A DNA stretch of 64,000 nucleotides from contig CAJTGF010000012.1 of NCBI GenBank assembly GCA_910575585.1, forward strand, positions 31,039 to 95,038, given 5' to 3'. Every line of letters starts with the position of its first letter. The first letter of the stretch is position 1. Under the pieces are notes generated by a model that made no database searches, was not told where the DNA came from, and saw only the letters and a program-made list of their open reading frames with translations. The stretch comes from Clostridiaceae bacterium (GTDB lineage: Bacteria > Bacillota > Clostridia > Lachnospirales > Lachnospiraceae). Below, piece by piece: positions 51,731 to 61,697 of this stretch. The translations under genes and the position numbers were made by a program.

Positions 51731-52912
51731 TCAATTATCAAGCTCCTCCAAAACAGCCGGAATCACCTTATACAAATCCCCAACAATCCCAATATCCGCA
51801 ATATCAAAAATCGGAGCGTTCTCATTGGTATTAACCGCCACAATCAGCCCGGAATTCTGCATACCGGCCGCATGCTGAATCGCCCCGCTGATTCCGCATG
51901 CAAAATAAATCTTAGGTTTCACCGTAGTGCCCGTCTGGCCCACCTGATAGGCATGGTCAATCCATCCCTCGTCCACGGCGGCCCTGGAAGCCGCGATGGT
52001 TCCTCCCAGACGGTCCGCCAGCTTCTTCAAAAGCTCAAAGCCCTCCGGCTTTCCAAGTCCCATGCCTCCTGACACGATAATGTCGGCGTCGGTCAGGGAA
52101 ACCATCTCCTTAACGCTCTTCACCACTTCCACAACCTTAGTCCGGATATCATTCTCCCCAAAGCTTACAGAAAGCTTCACCAGCTCCCCGCTTCTGCCCT
52201 CCTGACGCTTGGCCTTCTCCATAACCCCCGGCCTCACCGTAGACATCTGGGGCCTGTGGTTGGGACAAACGATGGTAGCCATCAGATTGCCGCCAAAAGC
52301 AGGACGGGTCTGCATGATTCCCTTGGTCTCCCGGTTAATCTCCAGCCTTGTGCAGTCCGCCGTAAGGCCGGTATTGCATCTCACCGCCAGACACGGTCCC
52401 AGGTCACGGCCGATATGGGTAGCCCCCAGCAGCACAATCTCCGGTTTGTATGTAGTAATGGCCTCATAGATCGCCTTGGTATAGGCGTCCGTAGTATACT
52501 GAGCCAGCTCAGGGGCATCCGCGTAATAAACCTTGTCTGCCCCATACTCAAATAATTCCCCGGACAGATCTTCCACGCCGCTTCCGCACAAAACCGCGCA
52601 AAGTTCGCAGCCCACTTCCTCCGCAAGTTTCCTTCCCTCCCCAAGAAGCTCAACCGCCACCTGCATCAGTTTCCCTTCCCTCTGCTCCGCAAATACCCAA
52701 ACGCCGCGGTACGCGCTTAAATCCGCGGCCTCTTTCCCGTCGCCGCTCTTCTCAATGGCGCCGAAAGGACATGCCTCCACACACTGACCGCATCCGGTAC
52801 ATCCGCTTCCAATGACAGCCTTCTTCTCTTCCATGGTAATCGAGGTAAACGGACAGCTCTTCACACACTTTGTACACCCTTTGCACTTCTCTTTAATAAC
52901 ATTAACAGCCAT
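51731..52912 (-). CDS. carE: Electron transfer flavoprotein alpha subunit with N-terminal 2[4Fe-4S] ferredoxin domain
   Basis: This 393-residue protein has two ferredoxin motifs in residues 1-60 ([12 protein letters not shown] and [12 protein letters not shown]). The ETF alpha domain follows, and its C-terminal FAD-binding part reads [20 protein letters not shown] and [17 protein letters not shown]. Ferredoxin-fused EtfA is found in caffeyl-CoA reductase (CarE) of Acetobacterium woodii, where the complex couples exergonic enoyl-CoA reduction by NADH to ferredoxin reduction. The gene follows etfB by 15 bp and completes the five-gene order CoA-transferase, synthetase, dehydrogenase, EtfB, EtfA. 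The gene symbol is by analogy; the substrate may differ. Confidence 0.88.
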   Translation of the reverse strand: MAVNVIKEKCKGCTKCVKSCPFTSITMEEKKAVIGSGCTGCGQCVEACPFGAIEKSGDGKEAADLSAYRGVWVFAEQREGKLMQVAVELLGEGRKLAEEVGCELCAVLCGSGVEDLSGELFEYGADKVYYADAPELAQYTTDAYTKAIYEAITTYKPEIVLLGATHIGRDLGPCLAVRCNTGLTADCTRLEINRETKGIMQTRPAFGGNLMATIVCPNHRPQMSTVRPGVMEKAKRQEGRSGELVKLSVSFGENDIRTKVVEVVKSVKEMVSLTDADIIVSGGMGLGKPEGFELLKKLADRLGGTIAASRAAVDEGWIDHAYQVGQTGTTVKPKIYFACGISGAIQHAAGMQNSGLIVAVNTNENAPIFDIADIGIVGDLYKVIPAVLEELDN

Positions 52913-52927
52913 TGTAGTCTCTCCTCC

Positions 52928-53713
52928 TTATACCAAGTGTTTCTCCGCCAATTTGCCGACTAAAGCCTCTGCCATCTCCTGAACCGTGCCGGACAGCATC
53001 TCCCCTTTGCCTTTCTGGGGCGGAGTAAAGGAGCGAAACACCTGGGTGGGGGATGCGTTCAATCCGCAGTCCGCGGGGTCAAGCTCCACGTCCATGTGGT
53101 TCCACACCGTAATATCCTTTTGATAAGCGTCCACAATCCCTCCCACAGACATATACCTGGGCTCGTTCAGCTCCTTAACGCAGGTGAGAAGACAGGGCAG
53201 CTTTACCTCGACCACCTCGTACCCGTCCTCCATCTGCCTCTGAACCGTCACCTTGTCCTCATCCATCCGGATGCTCTGCACATAGGTAACCACCGGAATC
53301 CCCAGACGCTGCGCCACCTGAGGGCCTACCTGGGCCGTATCCCCGTCAATGGCCTGACGGCCTGCGAAAATCACGTCCACCCCCTCAACTTTGCGGATAC
53401 CCGCCGCAATGGTAGTAGAAGTGGCGCAGGTATCCGCGCCTCCAAAGGCCCGATCGCTTAACAGATAAGCCTCGTCCGCCCCCATGGCCAGACATTCCCG
53501 CAGCATGTAACCTGCCTGAGGAGGCCCCATGGTCAGAACCGCGATCTCCACGTCCGGGTCCTTGTCCTTAAGCATAAGAGCCGCCTCCAGGGCATTGGCG
53601 TCGTCCGGATTGAGAATGCTGGGAACACCGTCCCGGATTAAGGTTCCCTTTACCGGGTCAATCCTCACTTCATTGGTGTCTGGCACCTGTTTTACGCAAA
53701 CTAAAATTTTCAT
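52928..53713 (-). CDS. carD: Electron transfer flavoprotein beta subunit
   Basis: The 261-residue protein starts MKILVCVKQVPDTNEVRIDP. It has the EtfB signatures DADEAYLLSDRAFGG-like (MGADEAYLLSDRAFGGADTC), VDVIFAGRQAIDGDTAQVGP and the C-terminal FTPPQKGKGEMLSG. EtfB binds FAD or AMP and, in bifurcating forms, the NADH-accepting flavin. It sits between the acyl-CoA dehydrogenase and the ferredoxin-fused EtfA genes, the CarC-CarD-CarE order. The close spacing (about 20 bp on each side) indicates one transcript. Confidence 0.95.
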   Translation of the reverse strand: MKILVCVKQVPDTNEVRIDPVKGTLIRDGVPSILNPDDANALEAALMLKDKDPDVEIAVLTMGPPQAGYMLRECLAMGADEAYLLSDRAFGGADTCATSTTIAAGIRKVEGVDVIFAGRQAIDGDTAQVGPQVAQRLGIPVVTYVQSIRMDEDKVTVQRQMEDGYEVVEVKLPCLLTCVKELNEPRYMSVGGIVDAYQKDITVWNHMDVELDPADCGLNASPTQVFRSFTPPQKGKGEMLSGTVQEMAEALVGKLAEKHLV

Positions 53714-53733
53714 GGTCTGTTTTCCTCCTTCTG

Positions 53734-54882
53734 CTATTTCTTCAACAGCCTGCCGCCGATCACCATCTGCTGTACCTGGCTGGTTCCCTCGTAGATGGTA
53801 AATACCCGGCAGTCGCGGAACATTCTCTCAATCTTGTAATCCTTGATAAATCCGTATCCTCCGTGAATCTGCACCGCCTTCTGGGCAATCTCATTGCACA
53901 CTTCCGAAGCAAAATACTTGGCCATGGAAGCATTTAAAGTGGCGTCCTGTCTCGTATCCATCATATAAGCCGCCTTGTAAACCAACTGTTTGGCCGCCTC
54001 CAGCTTGGTCGCCATGTCCGCAATCATAAAGCTGATGGCCTGGAAGCTTCCGATAGTCCGCCCAAACTGCTTCCTCTCCCTGGCGTACTTAACCGCCTCC
54101 TCCAGACACCCGGAGGCTACGCCGATAGACTGGGCCGCAACCCCAAGACGCCCGGTATTCAACGTCTGCATGGCAATCTTAAAGCCGTCCCCCTCTTCTC
54201 CCAGACGGTCTTCCTGGGGAATAATGGCATTGTCCATAATAATGTCAGACGTGGCGCAGCCGATAACCCCCATCTTATTCTCCGGCTTCCCGCAGGAAAC
54301 GCCTTCCCCGTGCATATCCAGAACGAAAGCCGACAATCCCCGGTTTCCTTTGGTCACATCCGTCTTGGCAAACACCACCGCGTAATCCGACAAAGGAGCC
54401 ATGGTAATAAAACATTTGCGCCCGTTAAGAACGTAGTGGTCTCCCTCCTTTTTGGCCGTGGCGGCAACGCTTCCCGCGTCAGACCCGGCTCCCGGCTCCG
54501 TCAGCGCGAAAGCCAGCTTCTTCTGCCCCGTAACCACAGGCCGCAGATACTTCTCCTTCTGCTCGTCATTTCCCGCCAGAAGAAGAGGACCGCCGGATAA
54601 GGAGTTGGGACTGGACACATAGATGCTTGCCACGCCCGACACCTTGGCAATCTCCTCCATCACCAGCACATAAGAACGGGCGTCCGCTCCCTGTCCCCCC
54701 AGTTCCTTTGGAATCTTAATCCCAAAAAATCCGGCTTTTGCCATCTTATTTAAAATCTCCTCCGGAAACGTCTCCGTCTCCTCCACCTTGTCCAGAACTT
54801 CCTTTGTCAGTTCCTTCTGCGCAAAGTCATGGGCTAACCTTCGAATCAATTCATGCTGCTCCGTAAAAAACGCTTCTGCCAT
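53734..54882 (-). CDS. carC: Acyl-CoA dehydrogenase (enoyl-CoA reductase of a bifurcating complex)
   Basis: The 382-residue flavoprotein starts MAEAFFTEQHELIRRLAHDF. It has the ACAD signatures FALTEPGAGSDAGSVAATAK and QIHGGYGFIKDYKIERMFRD, and the catalytic Glu in IYEGTSQVQQMVIGGRLLKK. With the following EtfB and EtfA it would reduce an enoyl-CoA to the saturated acyl-CoA. The order and ferredoxin-fused EtfA match caffeyl-CoA reductase, so the physiological direction is probably reduction. The side-chain specificity cannot be read reliably from the sequence. Confidence 0.93.
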   Translation of the reverse strand: MAEAFFTEQHELIRRLAHDFAQKELTKEVLDKVEETETFPEEILNKMAKAGFFGIKIPKELGGQGADARSYVLVMEEIAKVSGVASIYVSSPNSLSGGPLLLAGNDEQKEKYLRPVVTGQKKLAFALTEPGAGSDAGSVAATAKKEGDHYVLNGRKCFITMAPLSDYAVVFAKTDVTKGNRGLSAFVLDMHGEGVSCGKPENKMGVIGCATSDIIMDNAIIPQEDRLGEEGDGFKIAMQTLNTGRLGVAAQSIGVASGCLEEAVKYARERKQFGRTIGSFQAISFMIADMATKLEAAKQLVYKAAYMMDTRQDATLNASMAKYFASEVCNEIAQKAVQIHGGYGFIKDYKIERMFRDCRVFTIYEGTSQVQQMVIGGRLLKK

Positions 54883-54906
54883 ATTGCTTATATCCTCCTT
54901 GATCTA

Positions 54907-56541
54907 TTATCTATTCCGCAAAATCTCCCGGGCCTGCCTCTCCCTTCTTATGCGTTCCACCCTCTGCGCGGCCATTTCCCGAATCACCTTCAGATTAATC
55001 TTCCCGCTGGCATTCATAGGAAACTCATCAAACGTCAGCACATAAGACGGGATTTTATAATGAGCCAGCTTAGGCTGCAGATACCTTAAAAGCTCCTCCT
55101 CACACACCCTGCACCCCTCTGCCGGGATAATGCACGCCGCAATCTCTTCCTGCAAAACCTCCGCCGGAACGCCCACCACTTTCACCTGCTCCACCCACTT
55201 AAGGCCCCGGATGGCCTGCTCAATCTCCTGAGGGGAAATATTTTCTCCTGCCCGGATAATCATCTCCTTGATTCTCCCCGTAATATGCAGTTCCATCTTT
55301 TTATCAAACCATCCGATATCCCCGGTTTTCAGCCAACCGTCCCGGGTAAACGCCTTCTCATTGGCCAGAGGCAGGTTGTAGTACCCGCTCATCACATTGT
55401 AGCCCTTTACCTGAATCTCTCCAGGTTCTCCCTCCTTTGCCTCCTGACTCCCATCCAGGTCCCAAATCCGCGCCTGCACATGTTTTGTCACCTTGCCCGC
55501 GGAAATCACCTTCTCGTCATGGATGCCTTCCCAATCCGCCATGGTGACGCAGGGGGAAGTCTCCGTTTGGCCATAGGAGGTCAAAAGGTGCATATTCACA
55601 AACCGTCCGCAGATTTCCCTGTATTCCTCAGACGTAACAGGCGAACCGGCAATAATCCCGGATTTAAGCCCATCTGCCTTTCTGTCCTTGTACTCGGTTT
55701 TTCGGATCAAGGCCAAAAACATGCTGGGAACCCCGTTTAATACCGTGCAGCCGTAGGTATTGATGCCGTCCCACACTTTCCCCGTCTTAAAATAGGGGAT
55801 GAGATGCATGCACATGCCGCTTTGGATGCAGGAAACGATTCCCGCCGTAATGCCGAAGCAGTGAAACAGCGGAACCGTGATGCACATCTTGTCCTCCTTC
55901 GTCCAGCCCAGACACTCAATCATGGTCCTGCTGTTGTTCACCACATTGTAATGGGTCAGCACCACCCCCTTTGGCAGGGAAGTGCTTCCGGAAGTGAAAA
56001 TCATGCACAGCGGGTCAGAAGAAGAAACCAGGTCCTTTTTCCCTTTCGTCTCCTCCAAAGCCCTATCGGAACGCTCTTCGGGGGAAAAATCCCCCTCGCG
56101 CATCCAATTTCCTTCCTCCTTCTCGCCGATCGGGATAAAATGCCGCACCTTGGGGGTGTTCTTTTGGATGGAGGCAATCACGTCATCATACAAAATGGTT
56201 TTGTACCCATTGCCGTAATACAGTACCTCCACATCCGAGTAATTCAGAAGCCCTTTCATTTCCTCCTGCTTATAGCAAGTATTAATCAGCACCGGCACGG
56301 CGCCCACCTTCACCAGAGCCAAAAACGTAAAAATCCAATTGGGACTGTTAACGCTCCAGATTCCCACATGGGTACCCTTTTCTATGTTGTACCGCTTCAT
56401 CCGGCCGGCCAAAAGATCGGAAACACGGTCAAGCTCCTTAAAAGTACAGCTCCAATCCCCCATTTCCATAGCCGGCCGCTGTCCGTTTATCCTGGCCTGC
56501 TCCCACAAACACCGGCCCAAAGGTTTATCTATCAGTTTCAT
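54907..56541 (-). CDS. carB: Acyl-CoA synthetase (class I adenylate-forming)
   Basis: This 544-residue enzyme activates a carboxylic acid with ATP and CoA. The P-loop-like motif is MIFTSGSTSLPKGVVLTHYN, with LLTSYGQTETSPCVTMADWE, the hinge region GWLKTGDIGWFDKKMELHIT followed by GRIKEMIIRAGENIS, and the catalytic Lys in NASGKINLKVIRE. It resembles caffeyl-CoA/carnitine-CoA ligases (CarB/CaiC). Its ATG overlaps the end of the CoA-transferase gene by four bases. In the caffeate model the synthetase primes the pathway with CoA esters and the transferase then recycles CoA without ATP. Confidence 0.93.
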   Translation of the reverse strand: MKLIDKPLGRCLWEQARINGQRPAMEMGDWSCTFKELDRVSDLLAGRMKRYNIEKGTHVGIWSVNSPNWIFTFLALVKVGAVPVLINTCYKQEEMKGLLNYSDVEVLYYGNGYKTILYDDVIASIQKNTPKVRHFIPIGEKEEGNWMREGDFSPEERSDRALEETKGKKDLVSSSDPLCMIFTSGSTSLPKGVVLTHYNVVNNSRTMIECLGWTKEDKMCITVPLFHCFGITAGIVSCIQSGMCMHLIPYFKTGKVWDGINTYGCTVLNGVPSMFLALIRKTEYKDRKADGLKSGIIAGSPVTSEEYREICGRFVNMHLLTSYGQTETSPCVTMADWEGIHDEKVISAGKVTKHVQARIWDLDGSQEAKEGEPGEIQVKGYNVMSGYYNLPLANEKAFTRDGWLKTGDIGWFDKKMELHITGRIKEMIIRAGENISPQEIEQAIRGLKWVEQVKVVGVPAEVLQEEIAACIIPAEGCRVCEEELLRYLQPKLAHYKIPSYVLTFDEFPMNASGKINLKVIREMAAQRVERIRRERQAREILRNR

Positions 56542-57770
56542 TCATCCTTCCACACAAACAAAGCGCCCTCATCCAGCATCTTCTGAATCTGTTCGTCGTC
56601 ATAGCCCAGCTCCCTTAAAATCTCCGGTCCGTTCTCGCCGATCAGGGGACCGGCCTTGTACTCCGGCACGCCCATCTCCTGGAATTTCACAGGAAGCCGC
56701 ACCAGCCTTCTTACATTGCCGTTGGCGTATTTCATATCATAGAAACAGTTGTTGGCCTCCGCCTGCTTGTCATTGCGAATCTCAATCCAGTTCTGGCACA
56801 GGGAGAAAGGAATATCCGCCGCCTTCAGAATGGGACGCCACTCCGCCTCCGTCCTGGTGGCAAACTGCTCCATCACGATGTCGTATACCTGGGTGGCAAG
56901 CCCCTTGGACTGGCAGGTAAGAATGGGGAAATAGTCCTCATTGTCCACCAGATCCTCACGGCCAATGGCTGCAATAAACTTTTTATAGTATGTATTGTAA
57001 TCCGGCATGCAGGTCTGGATAAACCGGTCGTCCTTGGTCCTCCAGGCAGCGTTAAAGGGATTGGCAGTCTCCCTTACGTCAATGGGATACTGCTGGGCAA
57101 TGCCCTCGTAATTAGACGCCTGCACCATCATGCCCATGTTGTAAACCGCGCTCTCAAACAAGGAAGTCTCCACTTTCTCGCCGATTCCCTTGGTTTTGGC
57201 CTGGTACAAAGCCGCCAGAATGCCGGCCGCCAGGTTCATGCCCACATTGTGGTCCCCAAGCCCGGGAACCCCGTTAAAAGGAACGGTCCCTCTCTGGCGG
57301 AGAGAATCAAAGTACCCGCCTCTGGCAAAAAACGCGGTAAAATCAAACCCCGGAAGATCCTTGTCCGGCCCGTACTCCCCGTACCCGGTACAGATGGCGT
57401 AAACCAATTTGGGATATTTTACCTTCAGCGTCTCATAGTCAAGGCCGGCCCTCTCCAAAGCCTGAACCCGCCAGTTGGTAATCAGCACATCCGCCTGGTC
57501 CAAAAGCTTAAAAAACGCCTCCTTGCCCGCCGCATCCTTCATATTCAGGGAGATGCATCTCTTGTTGGCATTTTCCAGGTCCCAGGTAGTGTTTTCATAC
57601 ATATCCAGAGGCCGCCCCTCCGATGGAGCCGTATGCCTTAAAGGGTCCCCCTTGGCAGACTCAATTTTCACAACATCCGCTCCCAAATCAGCCATAAACC
57701 GTCCTGCGGAAGCCGCCGCAATAAAATTAGCAAGTTCTACAACCTTAATTCCCTCAAGTGGTTTGCTCAT
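56538..57770 (-). CDS. carA: Family III (CaiB/BaiF-type) CoA-transferase
   Basis: The protein of about 410 residues starts MSKPLEGIKVVELANFIAAA at 57770 behind AAAGGAG. It has the family III features RFMADLGADVVKIESAKGDP, ANKRCISLNMKDAAGKEAFF and GVPGLGDHNVGMNLAAGIL. These enzymes move CoA from a product ester to the incoming acid, as FldA does for aryl-lactates. CarA of the car operon performs the same step but may belong to a different CoA-transferase family, so the symbol is by position only. It leads the five-gene set and follows the transporter gene by about 110 bp. Confidence 0.9.
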   Translation of the reverse strand: MSKPLEGIKVVELANFIAAASAGRFMADLGADVVKIESAKGDPLRHTAPSEGRPLDMYENTTWDLENANKRCISLNMKDAAGKEAFFKLLDQADVLITNWRVQALERAGLDYETLKVKYPKLVYAICTGYGEYGPDKDLPGFDFTAFFARGGYFDSLRQRGTVPFNGVPGLGDHNVGMNLAAGILAALYQAKTKGIGEKVETSLFESAVYNMGMMVQASNYEGIAQQYPIDVRETANPFNAAWRTKDDRFIQTCMPDYNTYYKKFIAAIGREDLVDNEDYFPILTCQSKGLATQVYDIVMEQFATRTEAEWRPILKAADIPFSLCQNWIEIRNDKQAEANNCFYDMKYANGNVRRLVRLPVKFQEMGVPEYKAGPLIGENGPEILRELGYDDEQIQKMLDEGALFVWKDE

Positions 57771-57879
57771 AATTGTTGTAACTCCTTTCTTACCTATATA
57801 AATTCTGTTTTCCCCGCCAGGATTCATTTTCCGGCAGGTCCGAAATAACCCACTTTTGCAGGGCAGGGGATAACCTTGA

Positions 57880-59001
57880 TCACTCTGCCGTCCCCTTTGT
57901 AGAGATCATGTGCAGCACATAAGGAATCATAACCACCGGAATGGTCAGATACCCAAGGTAAGCATAGCCCACGGACACGATCTTGTTCAGTCCCAACTGG
58001 GCGATAAGGAACGCCACCACGGTACAGACAAACGTAACGATAATCACACTCTTTCCCGGTTTTGCCGTGGGGTCAAAGTCCTTATCCAGCGCCGTGCAAA
58101 CACGGTTGGACATACCCGCGATCATGTTCACCGCCGTGGAAACGGAACCTAAAACAATAAGGATGGAAATAATGGGCCGCAAAAGTCCGGGAGCCACACC
58201 CTTATTCACCAGAATCAGCAGAGGAATGCTGGCAGCGGCAAATTCCGGGTCGTCGGTAATGGCCATAAGGCCCAGAACCGCCATAAGGCAGATCACCGTA
58301 TTCACGCCCAGGCCGTAGAGCATGGAAGTCTTAGCGTCGTCCGGGCTGGCAAATGGCTTGGCGTGCTGAACCAGCAGTCCGATGGAAGCCAACTGGAACG
58401 CCGCGTACACGATCCCGGTCCAGAAGGCTTTGCCCACAGGAGCCGGATTGGCAATGCTGGCAGACATATTAGCGGAAATGCTTCCCCACTGGGCAATGAT
58501 ATTGGGAATGTACACGATCAAAAGCCCGGACACGATTAACACCGACAAAGTAGCCGCCACCCTGCGCACCACGTTAGTGCCGTAAACGGCAACAATAAAG
58601 ATGAAAATGCCCACGAAAACCGTTCCGATCCAGTGATTAATCCCAAACGCGCTCTCCATGGTGCTTACGCCCGTGGCAAACGCGGCTGCCGGAGCCACGC
58701 AGATGGTCACCAGATACACCAGCTCGTACAGGTTGGAAAAGATGAACGAGTATTTTCCGTAAAAACTGTCATTAAAACTCTTATAGTCGTAAACCTCATG
58801 TTTCTTTGCGTATTTCAGCGCGTACCACTGGTAAAAAGCCCCGATGCACTGTGCTATGACGCAGGTAATAAACGCCCAGACGCCAAACTGCACAAAATAC
58901 TGCCGAAGCTGGTTTCCCGACGCGAAACCGCCTCCAAACTGGGTAGTAAACCACACAAATGCCACACCTATGGTTACTGGCATTTTATCTTTGTTAATCA
59001 T
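57880..59001 (-). CDS. YkvI-like membrane transporter
   Basis: This 373-residue protein has about ten membrane segments. The start FVWFTTQFGGGFASGNQLRQ carries the Gly-rich unwound-helix motif of LeuT-fold transporters of the YkvI family. Later spans include VYAAFQLASIGLLVQHA and IISILIVLGSVSTAVNMIAG. The substrate of YkvI proteins is not established. Its place between the dehydratase subunits and the CoA-transferase suggests that it imports the hydroxy acid or a precursor amino acid, or exports the product. The ATG at 59001 follows TAGGAGAT. Confidence 0.8.
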   Translation of the reverse strand: MINKDKMPVTIGVAFVWFTTQFGGGFASGNQLRQYFVQFGVWAFITCVIAQCIGAFYQWYALKYAKKHEVYDYKSFNDSFYGKYSFIFSNLYELVYLVTICVAPAAAFATGVSTMESAFGINHWIGTVFVGIFIFIVAVYGTNVVRRVAATLSVLIVSGLLIVYIPNIIAQWGSISANMSASIANPAPVGKAFWTGIVYAAFQLASIGLLVQHAKPFASPDDAKTSMLYGLGVNTVICLMAVLGLMAITDDPEFAAASIPLLILVNKGVAPGLLRPIISILIVLGSVSTAVNMIAGMSNRVCTALDKDFDPTAKPGKSVIIVTFVCTVVAFLIAQLGLNKIVSVGYAYLGYLTIPVVMIPYVLHMISTKGTAE

Positions 59002-59082
59002 ACAATAATCTCCTAATCTTATTTAAAATATTCCTCAAAACAGTATTTACCAAACCCCATTAATCCAATCGCGTTCTGCCAG

Positions 59083-60195
59083 TTAAAACATCTCCTTAAA
59101 CGCCTGAATCATGGTACCTGCCTGCTGGTAATTCACCATCTGGCGGTCAACCTCAATATTTAAGTGCTTAAGCCCCGCCGCCTCGCAGGCCCGCTTAATG
59201 GGCACATAGTCAAACTCCTCCGGATCGCAGAACTTGGTCATCAGAACAATAACGCCGTCGGCGCTGTGAGCCTTTGCCTGTTCAATTATATAATCCACCC
59301 GCTTTTTCTCCTTGTCGTACAGCAAAGTGCAGTTGTCCATATCCGCAAATTTCTGAGCCAAAGCGTCCATGGGATTTGCCATATCCGGCACATCAATGCG
59401 GTACTGCCTGGACTCATGAGCCACGTCGTCAAATACCACCTTGATTCCGTTGTCGTCCAAAATCTTGAGAAGGCTTGGAGAATCCGCCAGAATTCCGGTC
59501 ACCAGAACCCGCGCCTTCCCCTCATCCTCCGGCCCTTCCTTCAGCGCCGCGTTCAGTTCCTTCACCACAGCCGTGTGCTCCTCCGGCAGCATAAACCATG
59601 CGCTCTTAAACACGTCGTTTCTCTCCGCCGCCGTCAGTCTGGCAGTGGATGCAATCTCGGCAAATTCCCGCATCACCTGATTGTGTTCATTGTATACCTT
59701 AATGGACTCTGCCAGGGCAGCCTCGGAAAACTGAGCCCCTGCGGCAATGGTCAAATCGCTGATGACCCGCTGGTATCCGGCCTTGGTAAATTTGATGCCG
59801 TAATCCGGCTTCCGGTTCTGGGGATAGGACATGGGAATAAAGGGAATCTCTTTCACCGCATATTTCCAGTTCTGACCCAGGGTCTTTAAAGAATCGCACA
59901 GGGAGGGAATCACAATGGCGGACACGCCGTCATACTCACCCTTAATGCCCATTTCCAAAATTGTCTGCATAATGGAACAGATAAAGGCCGGATAATATTT
60001 CTTGGCTTCCTTAATCTCCACGTCGGCGCCCCACACGCCCATGGGAACCAGGCCCATGGAGTGAATCAGTTCCATGGGGGTGTACACCGGAGCCACAGCC
60101 ACCACCTTTTTGCCCTGGCTTAAGTAGCGCTCCATATGCTTTTTAGGACAGGATGCCGCTTCATGAAGCTTTGCCAACCATTCATTCGCTGTCAT
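59083..60195 (-). CDS. 2-hydroxyacyl-CoA dehydratase, beta-type subunit
   Basis: The 370-residue protein starts MTANEWLAKLHEAASCPKKH. It has family features: a cysteine in PAFICSIMQTILEMG, VIPSLCDSLKTLGQNWKY, and MTKFCDPEEFDYVPIKRACE. Those cysteines ligate the [4Fe-4S] cluster at the subunit interface. Together with the alpha-type subunit it removes water from (R)-2-hydroxyacyl-CoA by a ketyl-radical mechanism. Its start codon shares a base with the stop of the alpha-type gene (TAATG), so the two are translated in equal amounts. Confidence 0.92.
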   Translation of the reverse strand: MTANEWLAKLHEAASCPKKHMERYLSQGKKVVAVAPVYTPMELIHSMGLVPMGVWGADVEIKEAKKYYPAFICSIMQTILEMGIKGEYDGVSAIVIPSLCDSLKTLGQNWKYAVKEIPFIPMSYPQNRKPDYGIKFTKAGYQRVISDLTIAAGAQFSEAALAESIKVYNEHNQVMREFAEIASTARLTAAERNDVFKSAWFMLPEEHTAVVKELNAALKEGPEDEGKARVLVTGILADSPSLLKILDDNGIKVVFDDVAHESRQYRIDVPDMANPMDALAQKFADMDNCTLLYDKEKKRVDYIIEQAKAHSADGVIVLMTKFCDPEEFDYVPIKRACEAAGLKHLNIEVDRQMVNYQQAGTMIQAFKEMF

Positions 60196-61433
60196 TATTT
60201 GTTCCCTCCTTTATTTGCTTCCATAATTTCCATCAATCCCTGAACCCTGGTGTCATACTGGGCCTCGGAGAAATTCCTGGGGTCTGCCTGGTCGCCGTCA
60301 AAAGAAGCCACCGGGATCTTGCAGGCTTCCCCGATCTGGCGGCTCATCTCCGGCATAAATCCGGACCACAGCTTGCAGGAACGGTTGGTGTGAACCAGAA
60401 GCCCCTCCACATGGTTGTCCTTGCACAGCTTAATTCTCTTGTCCCTGGAGTGCTCCAGATTCATACAGTTAGGCACATTGGCGTAAGCCCTGCACATCCC
60501 GTCAAAATCATCATAGATAAATCCGAACGCGTCGGCGTAAATGGTAGTCACCATATTGATGCCCCTGCTCTTAAGTCCTGTGGAGGTAACCCTAAGCCAC
60601 GGCCAGCAGGCGATTCCTTCAAACATAATGCGGTATTTCTCTTCCGCCCTGAACGTAGAGACGCCCTTGTCGTGGTTGTCCTTGTACTCCTTAAGCAGAG
60701 TCTCCATGGCGTCCCCTGCCTCCTTGGTGCCTCTGGCAGTCACCATAACCGCCATGTGGTTCAGCAAATCAAACCCGTTAAAGGGGGAGGGAACATGCCT
60801 TGCCTGGGACGTGGCTTCAATCCACATCCGGCTGGCCCGCCCGGAGGATTCCATAACTTCCTTAAACCGCTCATCCGTCCACTTCTTGCCCGTAATCTCC
60901 TCCAACTGGCGGATAGCGTCCCAGAACTGCGCCTTTATGTACTCGGTTTCCGCGTCGGACACCTCATAGTCCGGATTAAAGGGAATGTCAATCATAATCA
61001 TGGGAATTCCCAATTCCTTGGAAATATTCTCGTACCATTTAATCATGCAGTTGCAGATATTGTTGCAGCAAAGCAGAAAATCCGGCATGGGCATATCTTG
61101 TTCCGGCGCCTCTTTCAGCTTGGCATAGGCAAGGGAAATCCTGGCGTAGGCGCAGATATCATTGGAATACCCGTCGCCCTCGCTGACGCTGCACAGCCTC
61201 TCCCCGCCGCCTCTGGCCGCGATACCTGCCGCCTGGTTCTCCGGGTAGCACACATACAGCCCCAGGGTTGCCGGAATCTCCACCGGGAAATTGCTGGAAC
61301 ACCACCCCACCATCTCTCCCCGCTTCTTTGCTTCCATGGCGTCACTGTAAGCCTTGGCCGCAATCTGCCCCAATTTGTACTTGGCCGAATTGGGGTCCGG
61401 CGCCGGCCTGCTTTTCTTCACTTCTTCTGCCAT
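60195..61433 (-). CDS. 2-hydroxyacyl-CoA dehydratase, alpha-type subunit
   Basis: The 412-residue protein starts MAEEVKKSRPAPDPNSAKYK. Conserved cluster and active-site segments are VGWCSSNFPVEIPATLG, CAYARISLAYAK, DFLLCCNNICNCMIKWYENI and HTNRSCKLWSGFMPEMSRQI. It is homologous to HgdA/HadB/FldB-type subunits, which carry the oxygen-sensitive [4Fe-4S] cluster that receives one high-energy electron from the activase. The RBS is AAGGAGGT. The gene lies 264 bp after the activase gene, a gap with only a non-family small frame at 61510. Confidence 0.93.
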   Translation of the reverse strand: MAEEVKKSRPAPDPNSAKYKLGQIAAKAYSDAMEAKKRGEMVGWCSSNFPVEIPATLGLYVCYPENQAAGIAARGGGERLCSVSEGDGYSNDICAYARISLAYAKLKEAPEQDMPMPDFLLCCNNICNCMIKWYENISKELGIPMIMIDIPFNPDYEVSDAETEYIKAQFWDAIRQLEEITGKKWTDERFKEVMESSGRASRMWIEATSQARHVPSPFNGFDLLNHMAVMVTARGTKEAGDAMETLLKEYKDNHDKGVSTFRAEEKYRIMFEGIACWPWLRVTSTGLKSRGINMVTTIYADAFGFIYDDFDGMCRAYANVPNCMNLEHSRDKRIKLCKDNHVEGLLVHTNRSCKLWSGFMPEMSRQIGEACKIPVASFDGDQADPRNFSEAQYDTRVQGLMEIMEANKGGNK

Positions 61434-61697
61434 AATGAAAAACCTCCTTATATTTTTTCCCGCAGGTGTCCGCCTGCTGTCACAGGATGTAATGTAATCC
61501 TGTAACTTTCTATCGATTGCCCTTTCGCCCTATGGATTTGACGAAAAGGCTAATCTTCTTACGTTCCTCCGTCATCCCAGCCATGGGATACAGCGCCCGA
61601 AAAGCGCTGCCCTGAACCATCCTTTCCTGCCCTGGCTTTGTGTCTGTCCGGCAGTCTCTGATTCTCTGGATTTCTCCGGCCGGCAATGACGAAAACT

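Noticed and set aside
60153..61505. 450-codon plus-strand open frame
   Set aside because: It lies opposite the clearly identified dehydratase alpha subunit and is an antisense shadow of GC-rich codons.
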